Shown here: positions 27,914 to 36,227 of the stretch, in pieces
Numbering within the stretch: position 1 is the stretch's first letter
Layout: the number at the start of each line of letters is the position of its first letter
NCBI GenBank assembly: GCA_040768845.1
Contig: JAXGME010000006.1
Location: forward strand, 1-64,000
DNA length: 64,000 nucleotides
Reading direction: 5' to 3'
DNA from: JAEZHK01 sp040768845
GTDB taxonomy: Bacteria > Bacillota > Clostridia > Christensenellales > Aristaeellaceae
Position numbers and translations under genes: made by a program
The notes under the pieces: model-generated
Told to the model about the DNA's origin: nothing
Database searches by the model: none
The model's input: the letters and a program-made list of their open reading frames with translations, nothing else

Positions 27914-28126
27914 ATGATGATCGAACCGCCCATCGGAGAACTGCTGGAAAAGGTGGACTGCCGCTACACGCTGGCGGTGGAGGCCTCGAAGCGCGCGCGG
28001 GAAATCATCGCCGGCGCGCAGCCGCTGATCGACACCAAGGAGGTCAAGCCCCTCTCCATCGCCATCGAGGAGATCAACCGCGGCCTGATCACCTATACCC
28101 GTGAACCGGAGGAGGAGAGCCGCTGA
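27914..28126 (+). CDS. rpoZ: RNA polymerase omega subunit
   Basis: The 70-residue protein assists folding and assembly of the beta' subunit. The pattern EKVDCRYTLAVEASKRAREI followed by KPLSIAIEEINRGLITY is the omega family core. AGGAGG lies five to ten bases upstream of two adjacent ATG codons (27914 and 27917), and either could be used. Its stop codon TGA overlaps the coaBC start as TGATG. The gene is easy to miss because of its size. Confidence 0.95.
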   Translation: MMIEPPIGELLEKVDCRYTLAVEASKRAREIIAGAQPLIDTKEVKPLSIAIEEINRGLITYTREPEEESR

Positions 28127-29322
28127 TGCTGGAGGGTGTCCGCGTCGCGCTGGGCGTATCCGGCGGCATCGCCGCCTACAAGGCCTGCGAGCTGACCAGC
28201 CTCCTTCGGAAGGCGGGCGCCCAGGTCCGCGTGATCATGACCCGGAGCGCGCGCGAATTCGTGTCCCCGATGACCTTTGAAACCCTGAGCGGCAACCGCG
28301 CCGCGACGGACATGTTTGACCGCGCCTGGGAGATCGAGCACATTGCGCTGGCGAAGTGGGCGGACATCCTCGTCGTCGCGCCGGCCACCGCCAACATCCT
28401 GGCGAAGATGGCCCACGGCATCGCGGACGATCTTCTGTCCACCGTGGCCGTCGCCAGCCCGTCGCCCATCGCCGTCGCGCCCGCGATGAACACCGTCATG
28501 TGGTTCAGCCCCGCCAATCAGGCGAACGTGGCGCTGCTCGCCGGGCGCGGCGTCCGCGTCATCGGGCCGTCGTCGGGCCTTCTGGCCTGCGGCGACGACG
28601 ACGTGGGCCGCATGACCGAGCCCGAAGACATCCTGGAGGCGCTGAAGGAAATCCTCCGCCCGGCGCGGGATCTTGCGGGCAGGCGCGTATTGGTCACCGC
28701 CGGCCCCACGCGGGAGCCCATCGACCCGGTGCGCTACCTCACCAACCGCTCCAGCGGCCGCATGGGCTACGCGCTGGCCGAGGCCGCGCGGGACCGCGGC
28801 GCCGCGGTGACGCTGGTGTCCGGTCCGGTCGCCATCCTGCCGCCCGCGGGGGTGGAACTGATCCGGGTGGAGACGACGCGGGACCTGCACGACGCCGTCA
28901 CCGCCCGCGCGGCGGATTTCGACATGATTCTCCAGGCCGCCGCCCCGGCCGACTACCGCGCCGAGCGCCCCGCGGGGGAAAAGCTCAAAAAGCGCGGCGG
29001 CGCGCTGACGCTGACCTTCGTTGAAAACCCGGACGTGGCCCGGGCGCTGGGCGAAAAAAAGCGGCCCGGCCAGGTGCTGGTGGCCTTCGCCGCCGAAACC
29101 GGCGCGAACCTCGAAAACGCCCGGGAGAAGCGGCTCAGGAAAAACGCCGACCTGATCGTGTTCAACGATGTTTTGCAGCCCGGCGCGGGCTTTGACGCGG
29201 ACACCAACATCGTCACGCTGATCGACGCCCGGGGCGAGGAGGCGCTGCCGCAGCTTTCAAAGCGCGCGGTGGCCGACCGCATCCTGTCCCGCGCCCTCAC
29301 GCTATGCGATACTGCCGGGTGA
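28126..29322 (+). CDS. coaBC: Bifunctional phosphopantothenoylcysteine decarboxylase/synthetase
   Basis: The 398-residue protein makes 4'-phosphopantetheine for CoA in two steps. The N-terminal CoaC half is a flavoprotein decarboxylase with GVSGGIAAYKACEL, the ATANILAKMAHGIADDLL loop and APAMNTVMW, and the CoaC cysteine lies in LLACGDDDVGRM. The CoaB half (from about residue 185) ligates cysteine using CTP: VLVTAGPTREPIDPVRYLTN, NRSSGRMGYALAEAA and LIVFNDV. It overlaps rpoZ by one base and priA by 19, which points to one transcript. Together with coaE at 10178, two late CoA steps are encoded in the window. Confidence 0.96.
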   Translation: MLEGVRVALGVSGGIAAYKACELTSLLRKAGAQVRVIMTRSAREFVSPMTFETLSGNRAATDMFDRAWEIEHIALAKWADILVVAPATANILAKMAHGIADDLLSTVAVASPSPIAVAPAMNTVMWFSPANQANVALLAGRGVRVIGPSSGLLACGDDDVGRMTEPEDILEALKEILRPARDLAGRRVLVTAGPTREPIDPVRYLTNRSSGRMGYALAEAARDRGAAVTLVSGPVAILPPAGVELIRVETTRDLHDAVTARAADFDMILQAAAPADYRAERPAGEKLKKRGGALTLTFVENPDVARALGEKKRPGQVLVAFAAETGANLENAREKRLRKNADLIVFNDVLQPGAGFDADTNIVTLIDARGEEALPQLSKRAVADRILSRALTLCDTAG

Positions 29323-31529
29323 TCGTCGATCTGGCGGCGGACGACGTGGACAGGCTCTTCACCTACCGCGTGCCCGAGGGCATGGCCCTGTCCCCCGGCC
29401 AGCGGGTGGCGGTGCCCTTCGGGCCCCGGCGGCTCGAAGGCTGGGTCATTGCGCTGACCGACGAGGCCGACATCGAGGAGGAAAAAATCCGACCCGTCCT
29501 CCGCCCCCTCGAGGACTACCCGCTGCTGCTGAGCGAAATGATCGATCTTGCGGCGTGGCTGAAGGATACCTGCCATTCGACGATGGCGGCGGCGCTCCGG
29601 CTGATGATCCCCTCGCAGCTTCGGGGCGATCGGGTGCGGGAAAAGACCGTGCGCACCGCGCGGCTTTTGATCGAGGGCCCCGCGGTGGCGGAAGCCATCG
29701 CCGCCCGCGCCCGCGCAAAGCGGCAGGCGGAGGCTCTCCGGGGCCTTGCCGACGGGCCGCGGCCGGCGTCAGATTTTGACCGCGCCGCGCTGAAGGCGCT
29801 GGAAAAAGCGGGCCTTGTTGAAGTGTGCGCGGTCGAGGCGCTGCGCACACCCTACCGCGCTTCAGACGGCGGACATGCGCTTCCGCCCAGGCTGACCCCC
29901 GCCCAGAAGCGCGCCGAGGCGCGCATCACGGCCGCTATGGACGATGGCGGCGGGCGCTTTCTGCTGCTGGGCGTCACCGGCAGCGGCAAGACGGAGGTCT
30001 ACATCCGGGCGGTGAAGCACGCCCTCGCCTCCGGCAAGACCGCCATCGTGCTGGTGCCGGAGATCGCGCTGACGCCCCAGATGGTGGACTGGTTCCGCGC
30101 CCGCTTCGGCGCGGACGCGGCGGTGATGCACTCCGCCCTCTCCCCCGGCGAGCGCTACGACGAGTGGCGCCGGCTGCGCACAGGCCGCGCAAAGGTGGCC
30201 ATCGGCCCCCGGTCCGCGGTGTTCGCGCCCCTGGAGAACCTGGGCCTCATCGTGGTGGACGAGGAGCATGAGCACACCTACCAATCCGACCGCCACCCCT
30301 GCTACGACGCCCGGGATGTGGCGCGCCACCGCTGCGCCCAGGGCGGGGCCGTGCTGGTGCTGGGCAGCGCCACGCCCTCCATCGCCAGCTTCATGCGCAC
30401 CCGGCCCGGCGTGCGGCCCGAGAACGCGCTGGAGCTGATCGACCTGCCGGACCGCATTCCCGGCAGCCGCCTGCCGGACGTGGAAATCGTGGACATGAGC
30501 CGCGAATTCTCGCTGGGCAACCGCTCCATCTTTTCCGCCCGGCTGCAGGACGCGCTGAGCGACTGCCTGGCCCGGGGCCATCAGGCGATTCTTTTCATCA
30601 ACCGCCGCGGCTACGCCACCTTTGTCAGCTGCCGCGCCTGCGGCCATGTGGAAAAGTGTGCGGTCTGCGACGTGTCGATGACCTACCACCAGTCGGACGC
30701 GCTGATGCGCTGCCACTACTGCGGCGCCGTGCGCCGGCCTCCCGAAAAGTGCCCCGCCTGCGGCAGCCCGTCCATCCGCTACTTTGGCGCGGGTACCCAG
30801 AAGGTGGCGGAGGAGGCGCAGAAGCTGTTTCTGGACGCCCGCATCCTGCGCATGGACATGGACACCACCCGGGGCCGCGACGCCCATGAGAAGCTGCTCT
30901 CGGCCTTCCGCCGGGGCGAGGCGGACATCCTGATCGGCACCCAGATGATTGCCAAGGGGCTGGATTTCCCAAATGTCACCCTGGTGGGCGTCGTCGCCGC
31001 CGACATGGCGCTCAACCTGCCCGACTATCGCTCGGCGGAGCGCACCTTCCAACTGATCACCCAGGTTTCCGGCCGCGCGGGCCGGGCGCAGAGCCCCGGC
31101 CTCGTGATCGTGCAGACCTATCAGCCGGAGAACTACGCCATCCGCCTCGCCGCCCGGCAGGACTACCGCGCCTTCTACGAGCAGGAGTCCCGGCTCCGCC
31201 GGCGCGCGCTGTACCCGCCGTTTACGCTGCTTACCCGCCTTCTCGTGACCGCGAAGGACGAGCACGCCGCCCGGGAGACGGCCGAGGCGCTGGATGCCGA
31301 ACTGGCCCGGTGGCTTGAGGAAACCGGCCTGGAAAAGGGCGTGCTCTACCGCCACGCGCGGGAAGCGGCCATCCGCCTCATCCGGGGCCGGGCCCGCTGG
31401 CAGGTGTTTTTAAAGCTCTTTGTGCCGGGGCCCGCCGACGAAATTCTGGAGAAGATGCGTTCGCTTTCGCTGAACCCGCCGGAGGGCGTCACCGTCGAAC
31501 TGGAAATCAACCCCTCCAACATGATATAA
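29304..31529 (+). CDS. priA: Primosomal replication restart helicase PriA
   Basis: The 741-residue 3'-5' helicase reloads the replication machinery at stalled forks. An N-terminal DNA-binding domain (about 1-100, VIVDLAADDVDRLFTYRVPEG) is followed by a winged helix and helicase lobes: Walker A LLGVTGSGKTEVYIRAV, DEEH box VVDEEHEHTYQSD, and RGRDAHEKLLSAFRRGEADILIGTQMIAKGLDFPNVTLVGVV. Paired zinc-binding cysteines lie at CRACGHVEKCAVCD and CHYCG...CPACG. The gene overlaps coaBC by 19 bases, which fixes the start. The following def gene has its own possible promoter across the priA stop. Confidence 0.96.
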   Translation: MRYCRVIVDLAADDVDRLFTYRVPEGMALSPGQRVAVPFGPRRLEGWVIALTDEADIEEEKIRPVLRPLEDYPLLLSEMIDLAAWLKDTCHSTMAAALRLMIPSQLRGDRVREKTVRTARLLIEGPAVAEAIAARARAKRQAEALRGLADGPRPASDFDRAALKALEKAGLVEVCAVEALRTPYRASDGGHALPPRLTPAQKRAEARITAAMDDGGGRFLLLGVTGSGKTEVYIRAVKHALASGKTAIVLVPEIALTPQMVDWFRARFGADAAVMHSALSPGERYDEWRRLRTGRAKVAIGPRSAVFAPLENLGLIVVDEEHEHTYQSDRHPCYDARDVARHRCAQGGAVLVLGSATPSIASFMRTRPGVRPENALELIDLPDRIPGSRLPDVEIVDMSREFSLGNRSIFSARLQDALSDCLARGHQAILFINRRGYATFVSCRACGHVEKCAVCDVSMTYHQSDALMRCHYCGAVRRPPEKCPACGSPSIRYFGAGTQKVAEEAQKLFLDARILRMDMDTTRGRDAHEKLLSAFRRGEADILIGTQMIAKGLDFPNVTLVGVVAADMALNLPDYRSAERTFQLITQVSGRAGRAQSPGLVIVQTYQPENYAIRLAARQDYRAFYEQESRLRRRALYPPFTLLTRLLVTAKDEHAARETAEALDAELARWLEETGLEKGVLYRHAREAAIRLIRGRARWQVFLKLFVPGPADEILEKMRSLSLNPPEGVTVELEINPSNMI

Positions 31530-31530
31530 T
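31522..31530 (+). promoter_or_regulatory. Possible internal extended -10 promoter before def
   Basis: TGATATAAT straddles the priA stop codon and lies 29 bases before the def ATG. It may give extra transcription of def and fmt. There is no clear -35. Confidence 0.4.
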
Positions 31531-31558
31531 GGCGGAGGCTTCAATATAGGAGGCAAAT

Positions 31559-32050
31559 ATGGCTGTCAGAAAAATCTTGCGCATCGGCGATGAAACGCTG
31601 CGCCGCAGGGCGCGGCCGGTGGATTCGTTTGACAAGCGCTTTCATACCCTCATGGATGACATGGCCCAGACCATGTACGAGGCCGACGGCGCGGGCCTCG
31701 CCGCGCCCCAGGTGGGCATTTTGCGCCGCGCCGTGGTGATTGACGTGGGCGAGGGCATCATTGAACTGGTCAATCCGGAGATCATCGAATCCGAAGGCGA
31801 GCAGATCAACGCCGAGGGCTGCCTGTCCGTACCCGGCCGGCGCGGCACCGTGAAGCGCCCCAAAAAGGTCTTGGTGCGCGCCCAGGACCGCCACGGCAAG
31901 CCCTTTGAGCTGACCGGCGAGGACTTTCTGGCCGTGGCGGTATCCCACGAGCTGGACCACCTGGACGGCGTGCTCTACGTGGACAAGATGATCGAGGACG
32001 TGACCGACAGGCCCGAGGACGAGGGCGAAGAAGATGTGAGCGAGGTCTGA
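31559..32050 (+). CDS. def: Peptide deformylase
   Basis: The 163-residue metallohydrolase removes the formyl group from nascent proteins. All three family motifs are present: GAGLAAPQVG (residues about 44-53), EGCLSVPG with the metal-binding cysteine, and HELDHLDG with the two histidines and the catalytic glutamate. The C-terminus is an acidic tail (EDEGEEDVSEV). AGGAGG precedes the ATG. fmt follows after a single base, so formylation and deformylation functions are encoded together. Confidence 0.97.
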   Translation: MAVRKILRIGDETLRRRARPVDSFDKRFHTLMDDMAQTMYEADGAGLAAPQVGILRRAVVIDVGEGIIELVNPEIIESEGEQINAEGCLSVPGRRGTVKRPKKVLVRAQDRHGKPFELTGEDFLAVAVSHELDHLDGVLYVDKMIEDVTDRPEDEGEEDVSEV

Positions 32051-32051
32051 C

Positions 32052-32996
32052 ATGCGCATCGTATTCATGGGTACGCCCCAGTTCGCGGTGCCTTCCTTTG
32101 AGGCGCTGATCGCCGGCGGCTACGAGGTGGCGGGCGCGTTTACCCAGCCCGACCGCCCCGCGGGGCGCGGCCGCCAGCTGGCGCCCTGCCCGGTGAAGGC
32201 CGCGGCGGCGCGCGCGGGCGTGCCGGTCTTCCAGTTTCAGAAGATCCGGAGCGACGAGGGCGCGGAGGCGCTTTCCGCGCTCGCGCCGGACCTCTGCGTC
32301 ACCGCCGCCTTCGGGCAGATCCTGTCCCAGCGGGTGCTGGACATCCCGCGGCTGGGCACCGTCAACGTGCACGCGTCGCTTTTGCCCGCCTACCGGGGCG
32401 CCGCGCCGGTCAACTGGTGCCTGATTGAGGGCGAAACCGAAACCGGCGTCACCACCATGATGACCGACCGGGGCATCGATACCGGCGACATCCTGCTGCA
32501 GCGCCGTACCCCCATCGCGCCGGAGGAGACCGCGGGCGAACTGCTGGCCCGGCTCTCCGCCGTCGGGGCGGAGCTGCTGACGGAAACCCTCCGGAAAATC
32601 GAGGCCGGAACCTGCCCCCGGACAAAACAGGACGAGGCGCGCGCCTCGTACTTCCCCATGCTCAAAAAAGAGATGGGGCTGATTGATTTTCGTCAGAGCC
32701 CGGAGCGCATCGCAAACCTCGTCCGCGGGCTGAACCCGTGGCCGGGGGCCTATGCGCTCTTGCCGGAGGGGCCGCTCAAGGTTCACAGGGCGCGGCCCGC
32801 CGCGGCGGACCGGGCGGGGCGTCCCGGGGAGATCCTGGAGGCCAGCGCGAAGAAGGGCCTCGTCGTCGCCTGCGGCGACGGCGCGGTCGAGATCCTCGAA
32901 CTGCAGGCCCCCAACGCCAGGCCCATGACCGCCCGGGCCTATCTGATGGGAAAGCGCCTGCCCGTGGGCGGCGTTCTGAACGAGGTGAAGGTATGA
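32052..32996 (+). CDS. fmt: Methionyl-tRNA formyltransferase
   Basis: The 314-residue enzyme formylates initiator Met-tRNA from 10-formyl-tetrahydrofolate. It begins MRIVFMGTPQFAVPSFEALI. The catalytic region shows VNVHASLLPAYRGAAPVNWCLIEGETETGVT, with the usual Asn/His, and MTDRGIDTGDILLQ. The C-terminal OB-like domain from about 205 contains INPWPGA-type residues (GLNPWPGAYALL). It directly follows def and overlaps rsmB by four bases (ATGA). Confidence 0.97.
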   Translation: MRIVFMGTPQFAVPSFEALIAGGYEVAGAFTQPDRPAGRGRQLAPCPVKAAAARAGVPVFQFQKIRSDEGAEALSALAPDLCVTAAFGQILSQRVLDIPRLGTVNVHASLLPAYRGAAPVNWCLIEGETETGVTTMMTDRGIDTGDILLQRRTPIAPEETAGELLARLSAVGAELLTETLRKIEAGTCPRTKQDEARASYFPMLKKEMGLIDFRQSPERIANLVRGLNPWPGAYALLPEGPLKVHRARPAAADRAGRPGEILEASAKKGLVVACGDGAVEILELQAPNARPMTARAYLMGKRLPVGGVLNEVKV

Positions 32997-34474
32997 ACCG
33001 CGGCAGCGGCGGGCCCCGCCGCCCACGCCCGGAGGGCCGTCGCGGCGCGGAAAAACCCGGCTTTGGCCCGCGCCGGAGCGCCCAAACCAAGCCCGCGCGG
33101 GACACCCGGCCCCCCGCGCGGCCCCGGCCGCCCGTCGGCCCCGACGCGCGGCGCATCGCGCTGGACGCGCTGATCAACGTGACCGCCTCCGGAGCCTATT
33201 CCACGCTGGCGCTGGACGAGCGGCTGCGCAAAAGCCGCATTGACCCCATGGACAAGCGGCTGGCCACCAGCATCTTCTACACCGCCCTTGAAAACCGCCT
33301 GAAGCTTGACCACGCCCTCGGGCAGTTTGTCGAGCGCATGCCAGACCGGGAAATCGGCTGCATCCTGCACATTGCGGCGGCGCAGCTTTTGATGATGGAC
33401 AGAATTCCCGACTACGCGGCGGTGGACGCCGCCGTCACCCAAGCCCGCGCGCTGGGCCGCGAACCCTACGCGAAGCTGGTCAACGGCGCACTGCGCGCCC
33501 TCATCCGCGCCCGGGACGCCGGCGAAATCCGCTGGCCTGACCGGAGCGACCCGATTGCCTACCTGTCGGTAATGCATTCGCTGCCCGCGCCGCTGGCCCG
33601 GCGCCTGGCGGACGACTACGGCCTCGAGGAGGCCGAGCGCATCATCGCCTACCGGCCCGCCGTGCGCACGGAAACCGTCCGACCCAATTATCTGAAGATG
33701 GACGATGCCGCCTTCGAGGCCTACGGACGGAAAAAGGGCTGGGCGATGGAGCGGGCGACCGCGCCGGGCGCGTGGCACCTCACGCGGGCGGGAGACCTGA
33801 CCGGCGATCCGGAATACAAGGCCGGCCTTTTCAGCGTGCAGGGCGAAGGCTCAATGCTGGCGGCGCGGGCCCTTGAGCCCCGTCGCGCCGGCAACTATCT
33901 GGACGCCTGCGCCGCGCCGGGGGGCAAGTCCGCCCTCATCGCGGAGATCATGCAGGGGACCGGCCGGGTGCAGGCCTGGGATGTGCACGAGCATCGGGTG
34001 GAGCTGATCCGCAACACCAAAAAGCGGCTGAAGCTGGACAGTCTGCGCCCCGTCCACCGGGATGCCGCCCTCCACCGGGAGGACCTGGACGGCGCCTTTG
34101 ACGGCGTTTTGATCGACGCGCCCTGCTCGGGCCTGGGCGTGATGCACGACAAGCCCGACATCAAGTACCGCGTGACGGAGGAGGATCTCTCCGCGCTGGC
34201 GGCGCTGCAGCGGAAAATTCTCGACGCCTGCGCCCCCTACGTGGCGCCGGGCGGGCGCCTCGTCTACGCCACGTGCACGATTTTGAAGGACGAAAACGAG
34301 CGCCAGGCACGGGATTTTCTGCGCCGGCACCCGGAATTTGAGCCGGAGGCGGACTGCGCGTGGCTTCCGGAGGCGCTCCGGCCGCTTTGCGCGGAGGGCA
34401 TGGTCCAGCTTCAGGCCCACCAGTGGAACGCCGAGGGCTTCTTCATCGCCCGGATGCGAAGGAAAACGCCATGA
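32993..34474 (+). CDS. rsmB: 16S rRNA (cytosine-967-C5)-methyltransferase
   Basis: The 493-residue protein methylates C967 of 16S rRNA. A basic Arg/Pro/Gly-rich leader (residues 1-45) precedes a NusB-like RNA-binding domain (about 46-190: ALDALINVTASGAYSTLALDERL). The SAM methyltransferase domain carries YLDACAAPGGKSALIAEIMQG and the catalytic motif DAPCSGLGVM, then YATCTILKDENE with the second cysteine. The long basic leader is unusual and could bind RNA or be a mis-set start, but the ATGA overlap with fmt supports 32993. The window lacks the zinc protease gene often found between fmt and rsmB. Confidence 0.93.
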   Translation: MNRGSGGPRRPRPEGRRGAEKPGFGPRRSAQTKPARDTRPPARPRPPVGPDARRIALDALINVTASGAYSTLALDERLRKSRIDPMDKRLATSIFYTALENRLKLDHALGQFVERMPDREIGCILHIAAAQLLMMDRIPDYAAVDAAVTQARALGREPYAKLVNGALRALIRARDAGEIRWPDRSDPIAYLSVMHSLPAPLARRLADDYGLEEAERIIAYRPAVRTETVRPNYLKMDDAAFEAYGRKKGWAMERATAPGAWHLTRAGDLTGDPEYKAGLFSVQGEGSMLAARALEPRRAGNYLDACAAPGGKSALIAEIMQGTGRVQAWDVHEHRVELIRNTKKRLKLDSLRPVHRDAALHREDLDGAFDGVLIDAPCSGLGVMHDKPDIKYRVTEEDLSALAALQRKILDACAPYVAPGGRLVYATCTILKDENERQARDFLRRHPEFEPEADCAWLPEALRPLCAEGMVQLQAHQWNAEGFFIARMRRKTP

Positions 34475-35514
34475 CGGAACTATTGTCGCTTTCGCTTGAA
34501 GAACTTCAGGCGTTCGTCAAAAGCCGGGGCCTTCCCGCCTTTCGCGCCCGGCAGATCTACGATTGGCTGCTGCGCGGCGAGGATTTTCCCGGCATGACCA
34601 ACCTTTCGGAGTCCGCCCGCGCGCTGCTGGCGGCGGCATCCTCCGCCCGGAGCGTCGAGATTTTCAGCACCGTGCGCTCAAAGCTCGACGACACCGAAAA
34701 GCTGATCTACCGGCTCTCGGACGGCAACCTCATCGAGGGCGTTCTGATGCGCTACCGCCATGGCGATACGCTTTGCGTGTCCACCCAGGTGGGCTGCCGG
34801 ATGGGCTGCGCCTTCTGCGCCTCCACCCTGGGCGGACTGGTGCGAAACCTCACCCCCGGCGAAATGCTGGGCCAGATCATCGCCGTCAACAGAATGCTCG
34901 GCCCGGAGGGCCGCCGCGTGCACAACGTGGTGCTGATGGGCAGCGGCGAGCCGCTGGACAACTATGAAAACGTGGTCAAATTCCTGCGCCTGGCGACGGA
35001 CGAGCGTGGGCTGAACCTCTCCGCCCGGGGCATATCGCTGTCCACCTGCGGCCTGGTGCCGGAGATCCGGCGCCTGGCGGAGGAGGGCATCCCGGTGACG
35101 CTGTCGGTTTCGCTGCACGCGCCGGACGACGAAACGCGGAAAAAACTGATGCCGGTGGCCAACGCCTACGCCATCGGCGATATCCTCGCCGCCTGCCGCT
35201 ATTACATCGAAAAGACCGGCCGCCGCGTAATCTTTGAATACGCGCTGGCGGGCGGCGTCAACTGCGAGACGCGCCACGCGGACCGGCTCGCCCAAATTCT
35301 CCGCGGCATGCAGTGCCACGTCAACCTGATTCCGCTCAACCATGTGGCGGAGAGCGCCCTTTTGCCGCCGCCCGACGGCGCGACGGAGGCCTTTCTCGCC
35401 CGGCTGACACAAAGGCACATCTCCGCCACGCGGCGCCGGGAGATGGGCGACGACATCGAAGGCGCCTGCGGCCAGCTGCGCCGGCGCGTCATGGAGGAGG
35501 TGAAGCCGTCGTGA
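34471..35514 (+). CDS. rlmN: 23S rRNA (A2503-C2)/tRNA (A37) methyltransferase RlmN
   Basis: The 347-residue radical-SAM enzyme methylates A2503 in 23S rRNA and A37 in some tRNAs. The iron-sulfur cluster motif is MGCAFCASTLGG. The sequence VHNVVLMGSGEPLDNYENVVKF follows, then LSTCGLVPEIRRLA, LSVSLHAPDDETRKKLMPV and the C-terminal MGDDIEGACGQL, whose cysteine is one of the pair that forms the methyl-protein intermediate. The start at 34471 overlaps the rsmB stop as ATGA and its stop overlaps prpC as GTGA. Confidence 0.97.
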   Translation: MTELLSLSLEELQAFVKSRGLPAFRARQIYDWLLRGEDFPGMTNLSESARALLAAASSARSVEIFSTVRSKLDDTEKLIYRLSDGNLIEGVLMRYRHGDTLCVSTQVGCRMGCAFCASTLGGLVRNLTPGEMLGQIIAVNRMLGPEGRRVHNVVLMGSGEPLDNYENVVKFLRLATDERGLNLSARGISLSTCGLVPEIRRLAEEGIPVTLSVSLHAPDDETRKKLMPVANAYAIGDILAACRYYIEKTGRRVIFEYALAGGVNCETRHADRLAQILRGMQCHVNLIPLNHVAESALLPPPDGATEAFLARLTQRHISATRRREMGDDIEGACGQLRRRVMEEVKPS

Positions 35515-36227
35515 AGGCCTTTGCGATTACCCACGTGGGCAAGGTGCGCCAGATCAACGAGGACGCCTACTACCTCCCCCGGGACGGAGAGGGCTTTGCC
35601 GCGGTCGCCGACGGCATGGGCGGTCATCAGGCGGGCGAGGTGGCCAGCGCCATCGCCATCCGCGAGTTCACCGACGAGATCCGGGGCAAGGCCCCCTGCG
35701 AGGAGACGCTCAAAGCGGCCGTGCGCCGCGCCAACGCCGCCATCTATGCGGAGGGCGAGCGCGACCCCCTCAAGCGCGGCATGGGCACCACGCTGACGGC
35801 GCTGTGGTACGACGATGAAAACGCCTACCTGACCCACGTGGGCGACAGCCGTGCCTACCTTCTGCGCCACCGGGCGCTGATGCAGCTATCCAACGACCAT
35901 TCGCTGGTCAGCGAGCTGGTGGCGATGGGCGAAATCACCCCCGAGCAGGCGCAGCACCACCCCCAGCGCAACCTGATCACCCGGGCGCTGGGCACCGGCA
36001 GAAAGACCGAGCCCGACATCCTGCACCTGGACTTTCAGCCGGGCGACGCGTGGTTCCTCTGCTCCGACGGCCTGACAAACCACGTGCGCACCGCCGAAAT
36101 TGCGGAGGTGCTGCTCCGGGACATCCCCTGGCCCGACAAACTGGAGGCGCTGATCGCCACGGCGTTGGATCGGGGCGGGCGGGACAACATCACCGCCCTG
36201 GCCGTCCTGAAGGAGGCGGCCGTATGA
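35511..36227 (+). CDS. prpC: PP2C-type Ser/Thr protein phosphatase, Stp/PrpC
   Basis: The 238-residue phosphatase removes phosphates placed by the adjacent PASTA kinase. It shows the family motifs INEDAYY (residue about 17), VADGMGGHQAGEVAS, MGTTLTALWYDDE, THVGDSRAYLLR, ITRALGTG, CSDGLTNHV and GRDNITALAVL, whose aspartates bind the metal ions. Starting at the GTG at 35511 reproduces the normal N-terminus and gives the same 4-base overlap as its neighbours. The prpC-prkC-rsgA order is conserved through the Bacillota and regulates cell wall growth and translation. Confidence 0.97.
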   Translation: MKAFAITHVGKVRQINEDAYYLPRDGEGFAAVADGMGGHQAGEVASAIAIREFTDEIRGKAPCEETLKAAVRRANAAIYAEGERDPLKRGMGTTLTALWYDDENAYLTHVGDSRAYLLRHRALMQLSNDHSLVSELVAMGEITPEQAQHHPQRNLITRALGTGRKTEPDILHLDFQPGDAWFLCSDGLTNHVRTAEIAEVLLRDIPWPDKLEALIATALDRGGRDNITALAVLKEAAV